In this document: positions 8,981-17,908 of the stretch, one piece after another
Position numbering within the stretch: position 1 is the first letter of the stretch
Layout: each line of letters opens with the position of its first letter
Origin: Salinibacterium sp. UTAS2018
GTDB taxonomy: Bacteria; Actinomycetota; Actinomycetes; Actinomycetales; Microbacteriaceae
DNA: 64,000 nt
NCBI RefSeq assembly: GCF_004118935.1
Contig: NZ_CP035375.1
Span: 1,240,001-1,304,000, forward strand
Direction: 5' to 3'
Notes under the pieces: model-generated
Told to the model about the DNA's origin: nothing
What the model saw: the letters and a program-made list of their open reading frames with translations, nothing else
Databases searched by the model: none
Program-made: the position numbers and the translations under genes

Positions 8981-9625
8981 GTGCGCCTTTATCTTGCTTC
9001 CACCTCTCCCGCGCGGCTCGCAACACTGCGCGCGGCGGGCGTCGACCCCGTACTTTTGGCCTCGGGCGTTGACGAAGACGCTGTGGCTGCTGCAGCTCCC
9101 GGCCCCCTCGACGTCCCCGCGCTTGTTGAGTTGTTGGCCCGCGCCAAAGCCGAAGCAGTTGTTGGCGCGCTGGTGAACGGCGCCCCCATCGATGGCTTCA
9201 TTCTGGGGGGAGATTCCGCTTTCGAATTGGATGGCGAATTATTCGGAAAGCCGCATGAACCAGAAATTGCGCGGCAACGGTGGCACGCGCAGCGCGGCCG
9301 CACCGGCGTCTTGCACTCGGGTCACTGGCTGATCGATCACCGTGGTGGCCAAATTCGTGGCGCGACCGGTGCCGTTTCGAGCGCCAGCGTGAGCTTTGCC
9401 GCCAACATGTCGGATGCTGAAATCGACGCTTACGTCGCTACCGGAGAGCCGCTGAAGGTTGCGGGCTCGTTCACGATCGACAGCCTCGGCACCGCTTTCA
9501 TCGAACGCATTGAAGGCGATCCGCATGCTGTGGTGGGGCTCTCGGTCTCGTTGGTACGCCAACTCATGCGCGAGTTCGATGCCGAGTGGACCGATCTCTG
9601 GAACATCGATCGCCCGACTCTGTAG
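8981..9625 (+). CDS. maf: Maf-like nucleoside triphosphate pyrophosphatase
   Basis: Hydrolyses non-canonical or modified NTPs to NMP and pyrophosphate. 214 residues. Motifs: N-terminal RLYLASTSPARLATLRAAG, internal FILGGDSAFELDGELFGKP, TGVLHSGHWLI, and the tail AYVATGEPLKVAGSFTIDSLG, which correspond to the family's SxSPRR, DT/KP and GEP...AG..I blocks (some residues are changed, for instance ARL in place of RRR). GTG at 8981 is chosen because AGGAG lies 5 nt upstream and the LYLAS strand begins immediately. It sits just before the carboxylase alpha subunit, a typical actinobacterial order. Confidence 0.85.
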   Translation: MRLYLASTSPARLATLRAAGVDPVLLASGVDEDAVAAAAPGPLDVPALVELLARAKAEAVVGALVNGAPIDGFILGGDSAFELDGELFGKPHEPEIARQRWHAQRGRTGVLHSGHWLIDHRGGQIRGATGAVSSASVSFAANMSDAEIDAYVATGEPLKVAGSFTIDSLGTAFIERIEGDPHAVVGLSVSLVRQLMREFDAEWTDLWNIDRPTL

Positions 9626-9703
9626 GCATCCACAGTGCTTGTCTCAGATTTTTGTGCGCTTCTGCCCAAGGCTTCGGCCCTCCTCCCCATAAGCTAGGTC
9701 ACT

Positions 9704-11467
9704 ATGGCTCGTATTACGAAGGTACTCATCGCCAACCGCGGAGAGATCGCCGTTCGCGTTATCCGCGCGGCTAAAGACAGTGGCATCGGTTCAGTGGCGG
9801 TCTACGCCGACCAGGATCGGGATGCTCGGCACGTGAAGCTCGCTGACGAGGCGTACGCGCTCGAGGGCTCCACGAGCGCTGAGACTTATCTCGTGATCGA
9901 CAAGATTCTGTCGATCGCGCGCCGTTCCGGTGCCGACGCCATTCACCCGGGCTATGGCTTCCTCGCCGAGAACGCTGAGTTCGCTCGCGCCGTGATCGAG
10001 GCAGGCATCATCTGGATCGGCCCGTCTCCCGAAGCCATCGAGAAGCTGGGCGACAAGGTTTCGGCCCGCCACATCGCTGAGAAGGTGGGCGCACCACTCG
10101 CCCCCGGAACTCTCAACCCAGTGTCGGGAGCAGACGAGGTTCTCGACTTCGTTGACATCCACGGTCTTCCCGTTGCCATCAAGGCTGCATTCGGCGGCGG
10201 CGGTCGCGGCCTCAAGGTTGCTCGCACCCGCGAAGAAATCCCGGAGCTGTTCGACTCCGCTACCCGCGAGGCTGTTGCCGCGTTCGGTCGCGGCGAGTGC
10301 TTCGTAGAGAAGTACCTCGACCAGCCCCGCCACGTCGAGACCCAGTGCCTGGCGGATGCCCACGGCAACGTCGTCGTGATCTCCACCCGCGACTGCTCGC
10401 TGCAGCGTCGCCACCAGAAACTTGTCGAAGAAGCACCGGCTCCGTTCCTCTCTGATGAGCAGAACAAGGCCCTGTACGAGTCTTCCAAGGCCATCCTGCG
10501 CGAAGTGGGCTACCTCGGAGCCGGCACGTGTGAGTTCCTCGTTGCCAAGGACGGCACGATTTCTTTCCTCGAAGTGAACACGCGCCTCCAGGTCGAGCAT
10601 CCCGTGTCTGAAGAAGTCACCGGCATTGACCTCGTGCGCGAACAGTTCCGCATCGCTGAGGGTGGAGTTCTCGATTACGACGACCCCATCCCGCGTGGTC
10701 ACTCGTTCGAGTTCCGCATCAACGGTGAAGACGCGGGCCTGAACTTCATGCCCTCCCCCGGTCCGGTTCACGTTCTGCGCGTGCCCGGCGGCCCCGGCAT
10801 CCGCGTCGACAGCGGTGTCACGACCGGCGACGAGATCAGTGGAGCCTTCGACTCCCTGCTCGCCAAGCTCATCGTTACCGGCTCCAGCCGCGAGGATGCT
10901 CTCGAGCGTTCGCGCCGCGCCCTCGACGAGTTCGAGGTTGCTGGCCTCCCCACGGTGCTGCCGTTCCACCGCAAGATCGTTCGCGACCCTGCCTTCACGA
11001 GCGAACCGTTCAGCATTTACACGCGCTGGATCGAGACCGACTTCGAGAACGACATTGAGCCTTGGACCGGATCCCTTGCCGACGAGACTCCGGTCGTGGC
11101 ACGCCACAACGTGGTCGTCGAGGTCAACGGCAAGCGCGTCGAAGTGAATCTTCCCTCCAAGCTCGTACCGAGCACCTCCACCGGCGCAACGCTCTCGGCC
11201 GCTCCCAAGCGTCGCGCAGCATCCAGCGTCAACACGATCACTGGCGCCTCGGTCAAGGCGCCGATGCAGGCCACGATCGTGAAGGTTGCGGTTGCCGAGG
11301 GCGACAAGGTCGTCAAGGGCGACCTGATCCTCGTGCTTGAGGCCATGAAGATGGAACAGCCGCTCGTCGCTCACAAGGACGGCATCGTCTCGACTCTGAA
11401 TGCCAGCGTCGGCCAGACTGTATCCTCTGGTCACCTGCTCATGAACATCGCTGACGAGGACGCGTAA
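9704..11467 (+). CDS. Acyl-CoA carboxylase alpha subunit (biotin carboxylase + BCCP)
   Basis: ATP-dependent carboxylation of biotin for acetyl-/propionyl-CoA carboxylase; pairs with the beta and epsilon subunits at 2.2-4.0 kb. 587 residues. Biotin carboxylase domain (1-450): [31 protein letters not shown]-grasp [60 protein letters not shown] linker leads to the C-terminal biotinyl domain (about 513-585) with EAMKMEQ; Lys549 should be biotinylated by BirA. The length is typical of actinobacterial AccA3/BccA. Start ATG at 9704. Confidence 0.94.
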   Translation: MARITKVLIANRGEIAVRVIRAAKDSGIGSVAVYADQDRDARHVKLADEAYALEGSTSAETYLVIDKILSIARRSGADAIHPGYGFLAENAEFARAVIEAGIIWIGPSPEAIEKLGDKVSARHIAEKVGAPLAPGTLNPVSGADEVLDFVDIHGLPVAIKAAFGGGGRGLKVARTREEIPELFDSATREAVAAFGRGECFVEKYLDQPRHVETQCLADAHGNVVVISTRDCSLQRRHQKLVEEAPAPFLSDEQNKALYESSKAILREVGYLGAGTCEFLVAKDGTISFLEVNTRLQVEHPVSEEVTGIDLVREQFRIAEGGVLDYDDPIPRGHSFEFRINGEDAGLNFMPSPGPVHVLRVPGGPGIRVDSGVTTGDEISGAFDSLLAKLIVTGSSREDALERSRRALDEFEVAGLPTVLPFHRKIVRDPAFTSEPFSIYTRWIETDFENDIEPWTGSLADETPVVARHNVVVEVNGKRVEVNLPSKLVPSTSTGATLSAAPKRRAASSVNTITGASVKAPMQATIVKVAVAEGDKVVKGDLILVLEAMKMEQPLVAHKDGIVSTLNASVGQTVSSGHLLMNIADEDA

Positions 11468-11488
11468 CTTCCCCGCCCTCGCAGCACA

Positions 11489-11535
11489 AGAAAGGCCGCC
11501 CATTCCGTCTCACGACGGGCGGGCGGCCTTCTCAT
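11489..11535 (+). terminator. Hairpin terminator after the carboxylase alpha subunit
   Basis: Perfect 10-bp stem AAGGCCGCCC (11492-11501) with GGGCGGCCTT (11521-11530), followed on the plus strand by TCTCATTT. It lies 24 bp after the stop codon. Confidence 0.75.
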
Positions 11536-11539
11536 TTGG

Positions 11540-11570
11540 TGCAGTTGTACAGTTCGTGCAGTTGTACAGG
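11540..11570. repeat. Two 14-bp direct repeats beside tRNA-Ala
   Basis: GTGCAGTTGTACAG occurs at 11540-11553 and again at 11557-11570, 3 bp apart, ending 3 bp from the 3' end of the tRNA-Ala gene. Each copy contains the palindrome TGTACA. Function unknown; it could be a protein site or a local duplication. Confidence 0.5.
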
Positions 11571-11573
11571 CTG

Positions 11574-11646
11574 TGGACCCTAGGAGATTTGAACTCCTGA
11601 CCTCCTCGATGCGAACGAGGCGCGCTACCAACTGCGCCAAGGGCCC
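11574..11646 (-). tRNA. tRNA-Ala(CGC)
   Basis: The reverse strand folds into a 73-nt cloverleaf: acceptor GGGCCCT with AGGGTCC (one G-U), D arm GCGC...GCGC, anticodon stem CCTCG/CGAGG around the loop TTCGCAT (anticodon CGC), variable loop, and T arm AGGAG-TTCAAAT-CTCCT. Discriminator A; CCA is not encoded. Confidence 0.93.
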
Positions 11647-11725
11647 GTACTGCTGAAGCAACAATATCACTCAGCACATGCCCGCGAAGACGGATGCTGG
11701 GCATCCGTGAATGAGAGTTGCCGCA

Positions 11726-12583
11726 CTACGGCAGAAGTCCAAGCTTGCGCGCCGTCGAGACCGCCGTGAATCTCGATGAGGCATCGAGCTTTTTCATCGC
11801 GCTGCCCAGGTATCCCTTGACCGTTTGTTCAGTGAGCGACAGCAGTGCAGCAGTGCGCGAGTTACTGTACCCGAGCGCGACGCACGACAGCACATCCGTC
11901 TCCCGGGGCGAAAGCTTCAGGCTACGTTCGCGCGACAACACTTCGGCGTCGCCAACGCTGAGCGCGTCTGTGAGCCCGCGGCCGATGTCGTGCAGCTTCT
12001 TTCTGACGTCGCGATCCTTCACCGTCGCCGCCACCTGTCGAAGCTGCGCAAACTGTTCTCGAAGATGCTCCTCTGTAACGGGAGACAACCCCCTGCTCTG
12101 ATGTGACCTCTGCGCCACCAGCCGGCGCGTCACTTCGTCACGAATAGCCAGCTCATTGCCCAGTGCAGCAGCGATCGCTACGGCTGGTCGAGCTGCCGCA
12201 GTGTCCGGCTCGACGAGAGAGTGCGATCCGGCGTAAATCAGCCCGCGGAGCCTTCCCCCCGCAATGATCGGAATCGCCAAGAGGGAGACAACGCCTTCGC
12301 CTAAGACAGCCCCATCGTAATCATGAGTGATGTCGGGCGAATGCTCGTAGTCACGCGTAAAACGTGGACTGCGCTGAGCCATGGCGAGTCCGCCAAGGCC
12401 GCGTTCTTTTCTCACTTTGAGGCCATCTAATTTGCCGGTTCGAGCACCGCTGAACGCATTCACGGTGAGTTCGATTCCGGAGGTGAGACCGCCGAACGAC
12501 AGGCTGAAGCCCGTGCTCGAGGCAATCTCTCGAGTGGCCTGCTGGATCAAATCAAAGTCACTTGGTTCAGATATCTGCGTCAT
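11726..12583 (-). CDS. GAF-LuxR transcriptional regulator, RamA-like
   Basis: A 285-residue regulator with a GAF-like domain (about residues 15-150; GLGGLAMAQRSPRFTRDY, VVSLLAIPIIAGGRLRGLIYAG) and a C-terminal LuxR HTH (LSPRETDVLSCVALGYSNSRTAALL, then TVKGYLGSAMKKLDA). The architecture matches RamA of Corynebacterium glutamicum, a regulator of acetate and propionate genes. It is divergent from a PrpE-like ligase followed by an acetate symporter, so control of that operon is inferred. No receiver domain is present; the GAF domain may bind a metabolite. Confidence 0.8.
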   Translation of the reverse strand: MTQISEPSDFDLIQQATREIASSTGFSLSFGGLTSGIELTVNAFSGARTGKLDGLKVRKERGLGGLAMAQRSPRFTRDYEHSPDITHDYDGAVLGEGVVSLLAIPIIAGGRLRGLIYAGSHSLVEPDTAAARPAVAIAAALGNELAIRDEVTRRLVAQRSHQSRGLSPVTEEHLREQFAQLRQVAATVKDRDVRKKLHDIGRGLTDALSVGDAEVLSRERSLKLSPRETDVLSCVALGYSNSRTAALLSLTEQTVKGYLGSAMKKLDASSRFTAVSTARKLGLLP

Positions 12584-12702
12584 TGCTGATTCCCAACTTT
12601 CGGGGGTATTACGTGCTGTACGCCCCTCCGTAATCTGAGGCTAGCACGGGATTCCCCAGCCCCCGCAGGGAATCCACAGCACACATTTCAAAGGAGAAAT
12701 TG
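12584..12702. promoter_or_regulatory. Shared divergent control region of the RamA-like regulator and prpE-like operon
   Basis: The 119-bp gap holds G/C runs that resemble RamA sites known from Corynebacterium: CGGGGGT at 12601 and CGCCCCT near 12621. It also holds an inverted repeat GGATTCCC (12649-12656) / GGGAATCC (12668-12675). The Shine-Dalgarno AAGGAG (12691-12696) precedes the ligase start. That the G runs bind this regulator is inference. Confidence 0.45.
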
Positions 12703-14709
12703 ATGCCAGATGCCCCTTCGCTAGAGCGAGTTTCGGCTCACAGAGTGGCCGCCCGCCTGCGACACCAATCCGATTCGTACGCCGAAATCTACGAGCACTC
12801 CACTCGTGCTCCCGATGACTTCTGGCTCCAACAAGCTGACTGCGTTGACTGGATTACACCACCAACTCTGTCTTCCCCCAGCCACGCCCAGGAGCCGGGA
12901 ACCGATCACGGCAGTTGGTTTGCCGACGGCACCATGAACATCAGCGTCAACGCGCTCGACCGCCACGTTGCTGCGGGCCGCGGCCATCATCCGGCGCTGA
13001 TCACCGACTCCGCAATGATCGGCGAGAAGAGTGTGCTCACCTACGCGGAGCTTCTTGAGCGCGTCAGAAAGTTCGCCGGTGCTCTCCACGAACTTGGTGT
13101 TGGCGCGGGCGATCGCGTGCTTATCTACCTGCCGATGATCTCCGAAGCCGTCGTTGCCATGCTGGCCTGCGCTCGGATCGGCGCCATTCACTCGGTCGTA
13201 TTCGGGGGCTTTGCCGCCAACGAGCTTGCTGTTCGCATCAACGATGCCACTCCCTCCGTCATCGTCACCGCGACGGGAGGCCTTGAGCCTTCCCGCCAGG
13301 TGGAATACCTGCCTATCGTGCATCAGGCGATCGGGCTCAGCACCGGCAGCGTGCGCTACGTCGTTGTTAAAGATCGACCCCAGATCGATGGGGACATCAC
13401 TGAATACGCCTCGGGCGCGGCCAGCGGCGGCTCTCCCGACGTCTCGTGGCTGGACTGGGATGAACTCGAGTCGAGCGCGTTACCCGCCGACGCCGTAGAA
13501 ATGCGCGCGCAGGACCCGCTCTACATTCTTTACACCTCCGGAACCACCGGAAGCCCGAAGGGTGTTGTGCGCGACACCGGCGGGTACGCTGTGGCGCTGC
13601 AGTGGGCGATGACCAATATCTACGCGGTGGGGCCCGACAGCACCATCTTTACTGCATCGGATGTCGGCTGGGTCGTCGGTCATTCCTTTATCGTTTACGG
13701 CCCTCTCCTGGCGGGCGCGGCGACGGTGCTCTACGAGGGAAAGCCGATTGGCACCCCCGATGCGGGAACGTTCTGGCGCATCATCCAGGATTACGCAGTG
13801 GATGTGCTCTACACGGCCCCCACAGCGCTCCGCGCAATCCGCCGCGAAGACCCCACGCTCGATGAGCTAGAGAAATACGACACCTCCAGCTTGCAAGCGA
13901 TCTACCTGGCCGGCGAGCGTCTCGATACGGAGACGTGGCACTGGGCCAACGACGGCATCCACGTTCCGATCGTCGACCACTGGTGGCAGACCGAAACCGG
14001 GTGGCCGATCTGCGCCAACCCGCGCGGCGTTCAGCAGCTGGAATCGAAGGCGGGCTCGACGGGCGTGCCGATGCCGGGATTCGTTCCCCGCATCCTCGAC
14101 CGCGAAGGCAATGACGTCACGAAACCGGGCACCGAGGGAAACATCGCGATCCAGTTACCGCTTCCTCCCGGCGCTCTCATCGGGCTGTGGGGAAGCACAG
14201 AACGGTTCGAAAACTCCTACCTCGCCGAATTCCCGGGCTACTACGCCACTGGTGACGCGGGTTACTTCGACGATGACGGCTATCTCTTCGTAATGGGGCG
14301 CACCGATGACGTCATTAACGTCGCCGGCCATCGCCTCTCGACGGGGTCGTTCGAGGAAGTGATCTCCCAACATCCGGATGTCGCTGAATGCGCCGTTCTC
14401 GGACTCCACGACGAGCTGAAGGGCCAGCGGGCCGCGGCCTTCATCACGATGAAGCACGGCAGGAATCGTGATGAGGGCGCCCTCGCTATTGAGCTTGTGG
14501 CGCTGGTGCGCGAGGTCATTGGGCCGGTCGCTGCCTTCCGGGACGTCATGGTTGTCGAGCGTCTCCCCAAGACCCGCTCGGGAAAGATCCTGCGCAAAAC
14601 CATTCGTCAGATCTTCGACGGCGAGGAAGTTCGCATACCGCCGACGATCGAGGATGTCACCGTGCTTGATGCGATCTACACCGCCGCTGGCCGAACCCGC
14701 ATTCAGTAG
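12703..14709 (+). CDS. prpE: PrpE-like propionate/acetate--CoA ligase
   Basis: A 668-residue ANL-family ligase forming acyl-CoA from a short-chain acid, ATP and CoA. N-terminal cap region (FWLQQADCVDWITPP, SWFADGTMNISVNALDRH), the P-loop YTSGTTGSPKGVVRDTGGYAVAL (about residue 277), WWQTETGWP, YYATGDAGYFDDDGYLFVMGRTDDVINVAGHRLSTG, and the catalytic Lys in RSGKILRKTIR (about 628). The VRDTGG after the P-loop favours PrpE over Acs; propionate or acetate preference cannot be settled from sequence. Start ATG at 12703 with AAGGAG 6 nt upstream; the TTG just before is rejected. Followed by the DUF485 protein and ActP symporter. Confidence 0.85.
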   Translation: MPDAPSLERVSAHRVAARLRHQSDSYAEIYEHSTRAPDDFWLQQADCVDWITPPTLSSPSHAQEPGTDHGSWFADGTMNISVNALDRHVAAGRGHHPALITDSAMIGEKSVLTYAELLERVRKFAGALHELGVGAGDRVLIYLPMISEAVVAMLACARIGAIHSVVFGGFAANELAVRINDATPSVIVTATGGLEPSRQVEYLPIVHQAIGLSTGSVRYVVVKDRPQIDGDITEYASGAASGGSPDVSWLDWDELESSALPADAVEMRAQDPLYILYTSGTTGSPKGVVRDTGGYAVALQWAMTNIYAVGPDSTIFTASDVGWVVGHSFIVYGPLLAGAATVLYEGKPIGTPDAGTFWRIIQDYAVDVLYTAPTALRAIRREDPTLDELEKYDTSSLQAIYLAGERLDTETWHWANDGIHVPIVDHWWQTETGWPICANPRGVQQLESKAGSTGVPMPGFVPRILDREGNDVTKPGTEGNIAIQLPLPPGALIGLWGSTERFENSYLAEFPGYYATGDAGYFDDDGYLFVMGRTDDVINVAGHRLSTGSFEEVISQHPDVAECAVLGLHDELKGQRAAAFITMKHGRNRDEGALAIELVALVREVIGPVAAFRDVMVVERLPKTRSGKILRKTIRQIFDGEEVRIPPTIEDVTVLDAIYTAAGRTRIQ

Positions 14710-14781
14710 CTCCCATCTCGTCCACCACTCACGCTCTACCCCTATCCCCCGTATCAATTGTTTGTGGCAAGGAGGCCCCAA

Positions 14782-15174
14782 ATGTCTGATGAAAGTTCCC
14801 CCACTAAGAAAGTAAGTTCCCCGCCCGGCGAGACCGCTACTGCGCCCGGTGCTCGCACCGGACTCGACTATCAAGCCGAGGAAAAGAACCCAGCATTCAT
14901 CGAACTCAAACGGCGACACCGCTCGTTCGTGTTCCCACTGACGATCTTTTTTCTGGTCTGGTACTTCGCCTACGTCATTCTCGCGGCGTACGCTCACGAC
15001 TTCATGGCGACGCCGGTCTTTGGCGTGATCAATGTCGGGCTGCTACTCGGCTTTGGCCAATTCATCACAACGTTTGTCATCACCATGACCTACGTTTCTT
15101 TCGCGAACCGCCGGCTTGATCCTCTTGCCGCCGAGCTTCGAGCCGACCTCGCAGCAAAGGAGTCTGCAGCATGA
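14782..15174 (+). CDS. DUF485 membrane protein (ActP partner)
   Basis: A 130-residue inner-membrane protein with a disordered N terminus (to about residue 40), then FIELKRRHRSFVFPLTIFFLVWYFAYVILAAY and a second helix VINVGLLLGFGQFITTFVITM, ending RRLDPLAAELR. This is the DUF485 (YjcH) pattern. Members are co-encoded with acetate symporters, whose assembly or activity they may assist. ATG at 14782 follows an AAGGAGG; its stop overlaps the symporter ATG by 4 nt. Confidence 0.87.
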   Translation: MSDESSPTKKVSSPPGETATAPGARTGLDYQAEEKNPAFIELKRRHRSFVFPLTIFFLVWYFAYVILAAYAHDFMATPVFGVINVGLLLGFGQFITTFVITMTYVSFANRRLDPLAAELRADLAAKESAA

Positions 15175-16802
15175 TTCTCTCCACGGTAAGCATGCTCGCG
15201 ACGGCCGTTGATGCCGAGTCCCAGAGCGATCCAGTACTCAATATCTCGATCTTCATCGCATTTGTGGGCATCACACTCTTCATCGTGATCCGGGCCAGTC
15301 GCAACAATGCTTCGGCCGCGGATTACTACGCCGGCGGGCGGTCCTTCACGGGCCCCCAAAATGGTTTCGCCATCACGGGTGACTATCTCTCGGCGGCATC
15401 CTTCTTGGGCATCGTGGGAGCCATCGCGATCAACGGCTACGACGGTTTCCTGTATTCGATCGGCTTCTTGGTGGCCTGGCTCGTCGCCCTGCTCTTAGTC
15501 GCTGAGCTCATGCGCAACACCGGCAAGTTCACGATGGCGGATGTTCTTTCCTTCCGCCTGAAGCAACGTCCCGTCAGAATGGCGGCAGCGGCAACCACGC
15601 TCGCGGTCTGCTTCTTCTACCTCCTGGCGCAGATGGCCGGAGCCGGTGGCCTCGTCTCCCTGCTCCTCGGCATCGACGACAAGGTTGGTCAATCAGTTGT
15701 CGTCGCCATCGTGGGCGGTCTGATGATTCTGTATGTACTCATCGGTGGCATGAAGGGCACCACGTGGGTGCAGATAGTGAAGGCGTTCCTGTTGGTTGGC
15801 GCTGCAATCGCGATGGCCATTTGGGTACTCATCCTCAACGGTTTCGATCTGTCTCGCGTGCTGCAGAGCGCCGTGGACAACTCGGTCGCCGTTCCCGCGG
15901 AAGCGATCTTGGCTCCGGGGCTGAAGTACGGCACGAACCCGCTCGACTTCATCTCGTTGTCGCTCGCTCTCGTGCTGGGTACGGCAGGCCTCCCTCACGT
16001 GCTCATGCGTTTCTACACGGTGCCTACGGCGAAAGAGGCACGACGTTCGGTCGTGTGGGCGATTTGGCTCATCGGCGGCTTCTACATCCTCACCCTGGTC
16101 TTGGGGTACGGCGCGGCGGCCCTGGTCGGTTCGGCGACGATTCTGGATGCACCGGGCGGAGTGAACTCGGCGGCGCCGCTACTGGCGCTCGAGCTTGGCG
16201 GGCCACTGCTGCTCGGCTTCGTTTCTGCGATCGCGTTCGCGACCATCCTCGCGGTGGTGGCGGGGCTCACGATCACGGCGGCGGCATCCTTCGCTCACGA
16301 CATCTATTCCAACGTGATTAAGAAGGGCAAGGGCGACCCGGATGCCGAGGTCAAGATTGCGCGACGTACTGTCGTCGTCATCGGAGTTCTGGCGGTCGCG
16401 GGAGGCATCGGAGTTCAGGGCCAGAACATCGCGTTCCTCGTGGCTCTCGCCTTCGCGGTAGCGGCGAGTGCGAACCTGCCCACGATTCTGTACTCCCTCT
16501 ACTGGAAGCGGTTCAATACCCGCGGTGCGGTGTGGAGCATGGTCGGTGGGCTCTCCGCAGCAATTCTGCTGATCGTTTTCTCCCCCGTGATGAGTGGCAC
16601 TCCCACCTCGATGCTGGGCGAGGGCGTGAACTTCGCGGTCTTCCCGCTCCAGAATCCCGGAATCGTCTCGATCCCTCTCGGGTTCGCACTCGGCTGGTTG
16701 GGCACCGTGACCTCATCGCGCACGGAAGACCCCGATCTCGCCGCCGAGATGGACGTGCGCTCCCTCACCGGCCACGGTGCTGAAGCCGCGACCGAACACT
16801 AG
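15171..16802 (+). CDS. actP: Cation/acetate symporter (SSS family)
   Basis: A 543-residue sodium:solute symporter with about 13 membrane helices, expected in the cytoplasmic membrane. Early signature RNNASAADYYAGGRSFTGPQNGFAITGDYLSAASFLG is typical of ActP; MKGTTWVQIVKA and LGTAGLPHVLMRFYTVP are conserved core segments. Substrate is probably acetate/propionate or another short carboxylate, in keeping with the PrpE-like ligase two genes upstream. Translationally coupled to the DUF485 gene (ATGA). Confidence 0.9.
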   Translation: MILSTVSMLATAVDAESQSDPVLNISIFIAFVGITLFIVIRASRNNASAADYYAGGRSFTGPQNGFAITGDYLSAASFLGIVGAIAINGYDGFLYSIGFLVAWLVALLLVAELMRNTGKFTMADVLSFRLKQRPVRMAAAATTLAVCFFYLLAQMAGAGGLVSLLLGIDDKVGQSVVVAIVGGLMILYVLIGGMKGTTWVQIVKAFLLVGAAIAMAIWVLILNGFDLSRVLQSAVDNSVAVPAEAILAPGLKYGTNPLDFISLSLALVLGTAGLPHVLMRFYTVPTAKEARRSVVWAIWLIGGFYILTLVLGYGAAALVGSATILDAPGGVNSAAPLLALELGGPLLLGFVSAIAFATILAVVAGLTITAAASFAHDIYSNVIKKGKGDPDAEVKIARRTVVVIGVLAVAGGIGVQGQNIAFLVALAFAVAASANLPTILYSLYWKRFNTRGAVWSMVGGLSAAILLIVFSPVMSGTPTSMLGEGVNFAVFPLQNPGIVSIPLGFALGWLGTVTSSRTEDPDLAAEMDVRSLTGHGAEAATEH

Positions 16803-16804
16803 AA

Positions 16805-16860
16805 GACACGCTGGGGCGTATCGCTCGGTCTAACCACCGAGCGGTACGCCCCAGTGTTAT
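16805..16860. terminator. Strong hairpin between actP and the convergent sepX-like gene
   Basis: Outer stem CTGGGGCGTA (16811-16820) with TACGCCCCAG (16844-16853) and inner stem CGCTCGGT with ACCGAGCG around CTAACC. Both flanking genes end towards it, so it can serve both strands. No long T run. Confidence 0.75.
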
Positions 16861-16892
16861 GTCCGGCGTACACGACGCGCTGGAGAGGGTGC

Positions 16893-17828
16893 TTAGCTGG
16901 CGCGACGACGAGCGAGTGCAGCGTCAAGGTCAGGGGTGCGACCATCGATTTCGATAATGCCCATACCCGCAAAGCGACTCGGTGGAGTTGCCGCCGGTGC
17001 TTGCGCCGGTGGGGCCGGCGTCTTTTTCGCTTCGCGCGCAAGCTCCGCTTCGCGCGTTGCCGCTGCCATGGCAGCGGTGTTCGCGCGCAAGGCTTGCTCG
17101 GCAGATTCCGCGGCAGCCCGCAGCTCGCTATCGATCTTTCCGGCGTGACGAGCAGCAGCGACCGCTGCCTCTGGCGCGTTGCTGCGGGTCAGGTACATCG
17201 GCTTGGGAACCGGTACTGGAGTCCAGCTGACTTTCGACGTCACGTCTTCGACGGGGGCATCGGAGGAAAGAACGACGCGACGGCGGGGTGCAGCGGTGCG
17301 AGTCGTGGGCGCGGCCTCGTTTCGGCGAGCACGCGAACGTGCGGCGAGCCGCGACAGCATTGATGTAGCGCTGATACCGGCCATAGTCGCGGCGGCAAGA
17401 ACCAGCCAGGTGCCTGAAGCGAGAGCCGCCCCGGCCGTGAAAATCATGACGACGTTAACTGCTACCACGGCCACGCTCGCGAGCAGAACCAGCGCGGTGA
17501 AAGCGCGCGTTCGGCGTAAGCGACGCGCAGACAGGGCGACAACTTCTTCCCGAGTGGGCGGGGTCACCGGGCGACCCACCGCCACCGGTCCCTGGCTCAC
17601 CTGCGCCTTGGCGAGCTCGGCAGCCTGACGCGCGACAGCTTCGGCCCGAACTTCATCCGGCACTTCGGAGGTCTGAGCCAACACACGAATAGTCTGCTGC
17701 AGTCGAACGGCATTGCGCTCGGTGGCTAGGTATTCGCGATTCTTGAACCAGTTGGGGATCAGGTACACCAACCACAGTGCCGCAGCGAGCGCGATCATGA
17801 CGCCGCCGCCGATGCTGGTGAGTTCCAT
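16893..17828 (-). CDS. SepX/GlpR-like divisome membrane protein
   Basis: A 311-residue membrane protein: one N-terminal helix (about residues 9-25, GVMIALAAALWLVYLIPNW followed by FKNREY), a hydrophilic stretch, two central helices (about 105-155), and a long Ala/Arg-rich coiled-coil-like C terminus ending GMGIIEIDGRTPDLDAALARRRAS. Topology and neighbours match SepX/GlpR of Streptomyces and Corynebacterium, a membrane receptor in cell division. In those genomes it lies with galU, a MoeA-like glp gene and rimJ; here rimJ and galU follow but glp is missing from the cluster. Assignment rests on topology and gene context more than on motifs. Confidence 0.65.
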   Translation of the reverse strand: MELTSIGGGVMIALAAALWLVYLIPNWFKNREYLATERNAVRLQQTIRVLAQTSEVPDEVRAEAVARQAAELAKAQVSQGPVAVGRPVTPPTREEVVALSARRLRRTRAFTALVLLASVAVVAVNVVMIFTAGAALASGTWLVLAAATMAGISATSMLSRLAARSRARRNEAAPTTRTAAPRRRVVLSSDAPVEDVTSKVSWTPVPVPKPMYLTRSNAPEAAVAAARHAGKIDSELRAAAESAEQALRANTAAMAAATREAELAREAKKTPAPPAQAPAATPPSRFAGMGIIEIDGRTPDLDAALARRRAS

Positions 17829-17908
17829 GGCTATACGCTACGAGCAACCGAGCGCGACAGGCCGTCGGCACGCGGCACGGATCTCAAAACTTGCTGAGAG
17901 TCCGCCCG

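Noticed and set aside
9791..11503. 570-codon frame opposite the carboxylase alpha subunit
   Set aside because: Shadow of a clear biotin carboxylase; highly biased composition typical of antisense frames in high-GC DNA.
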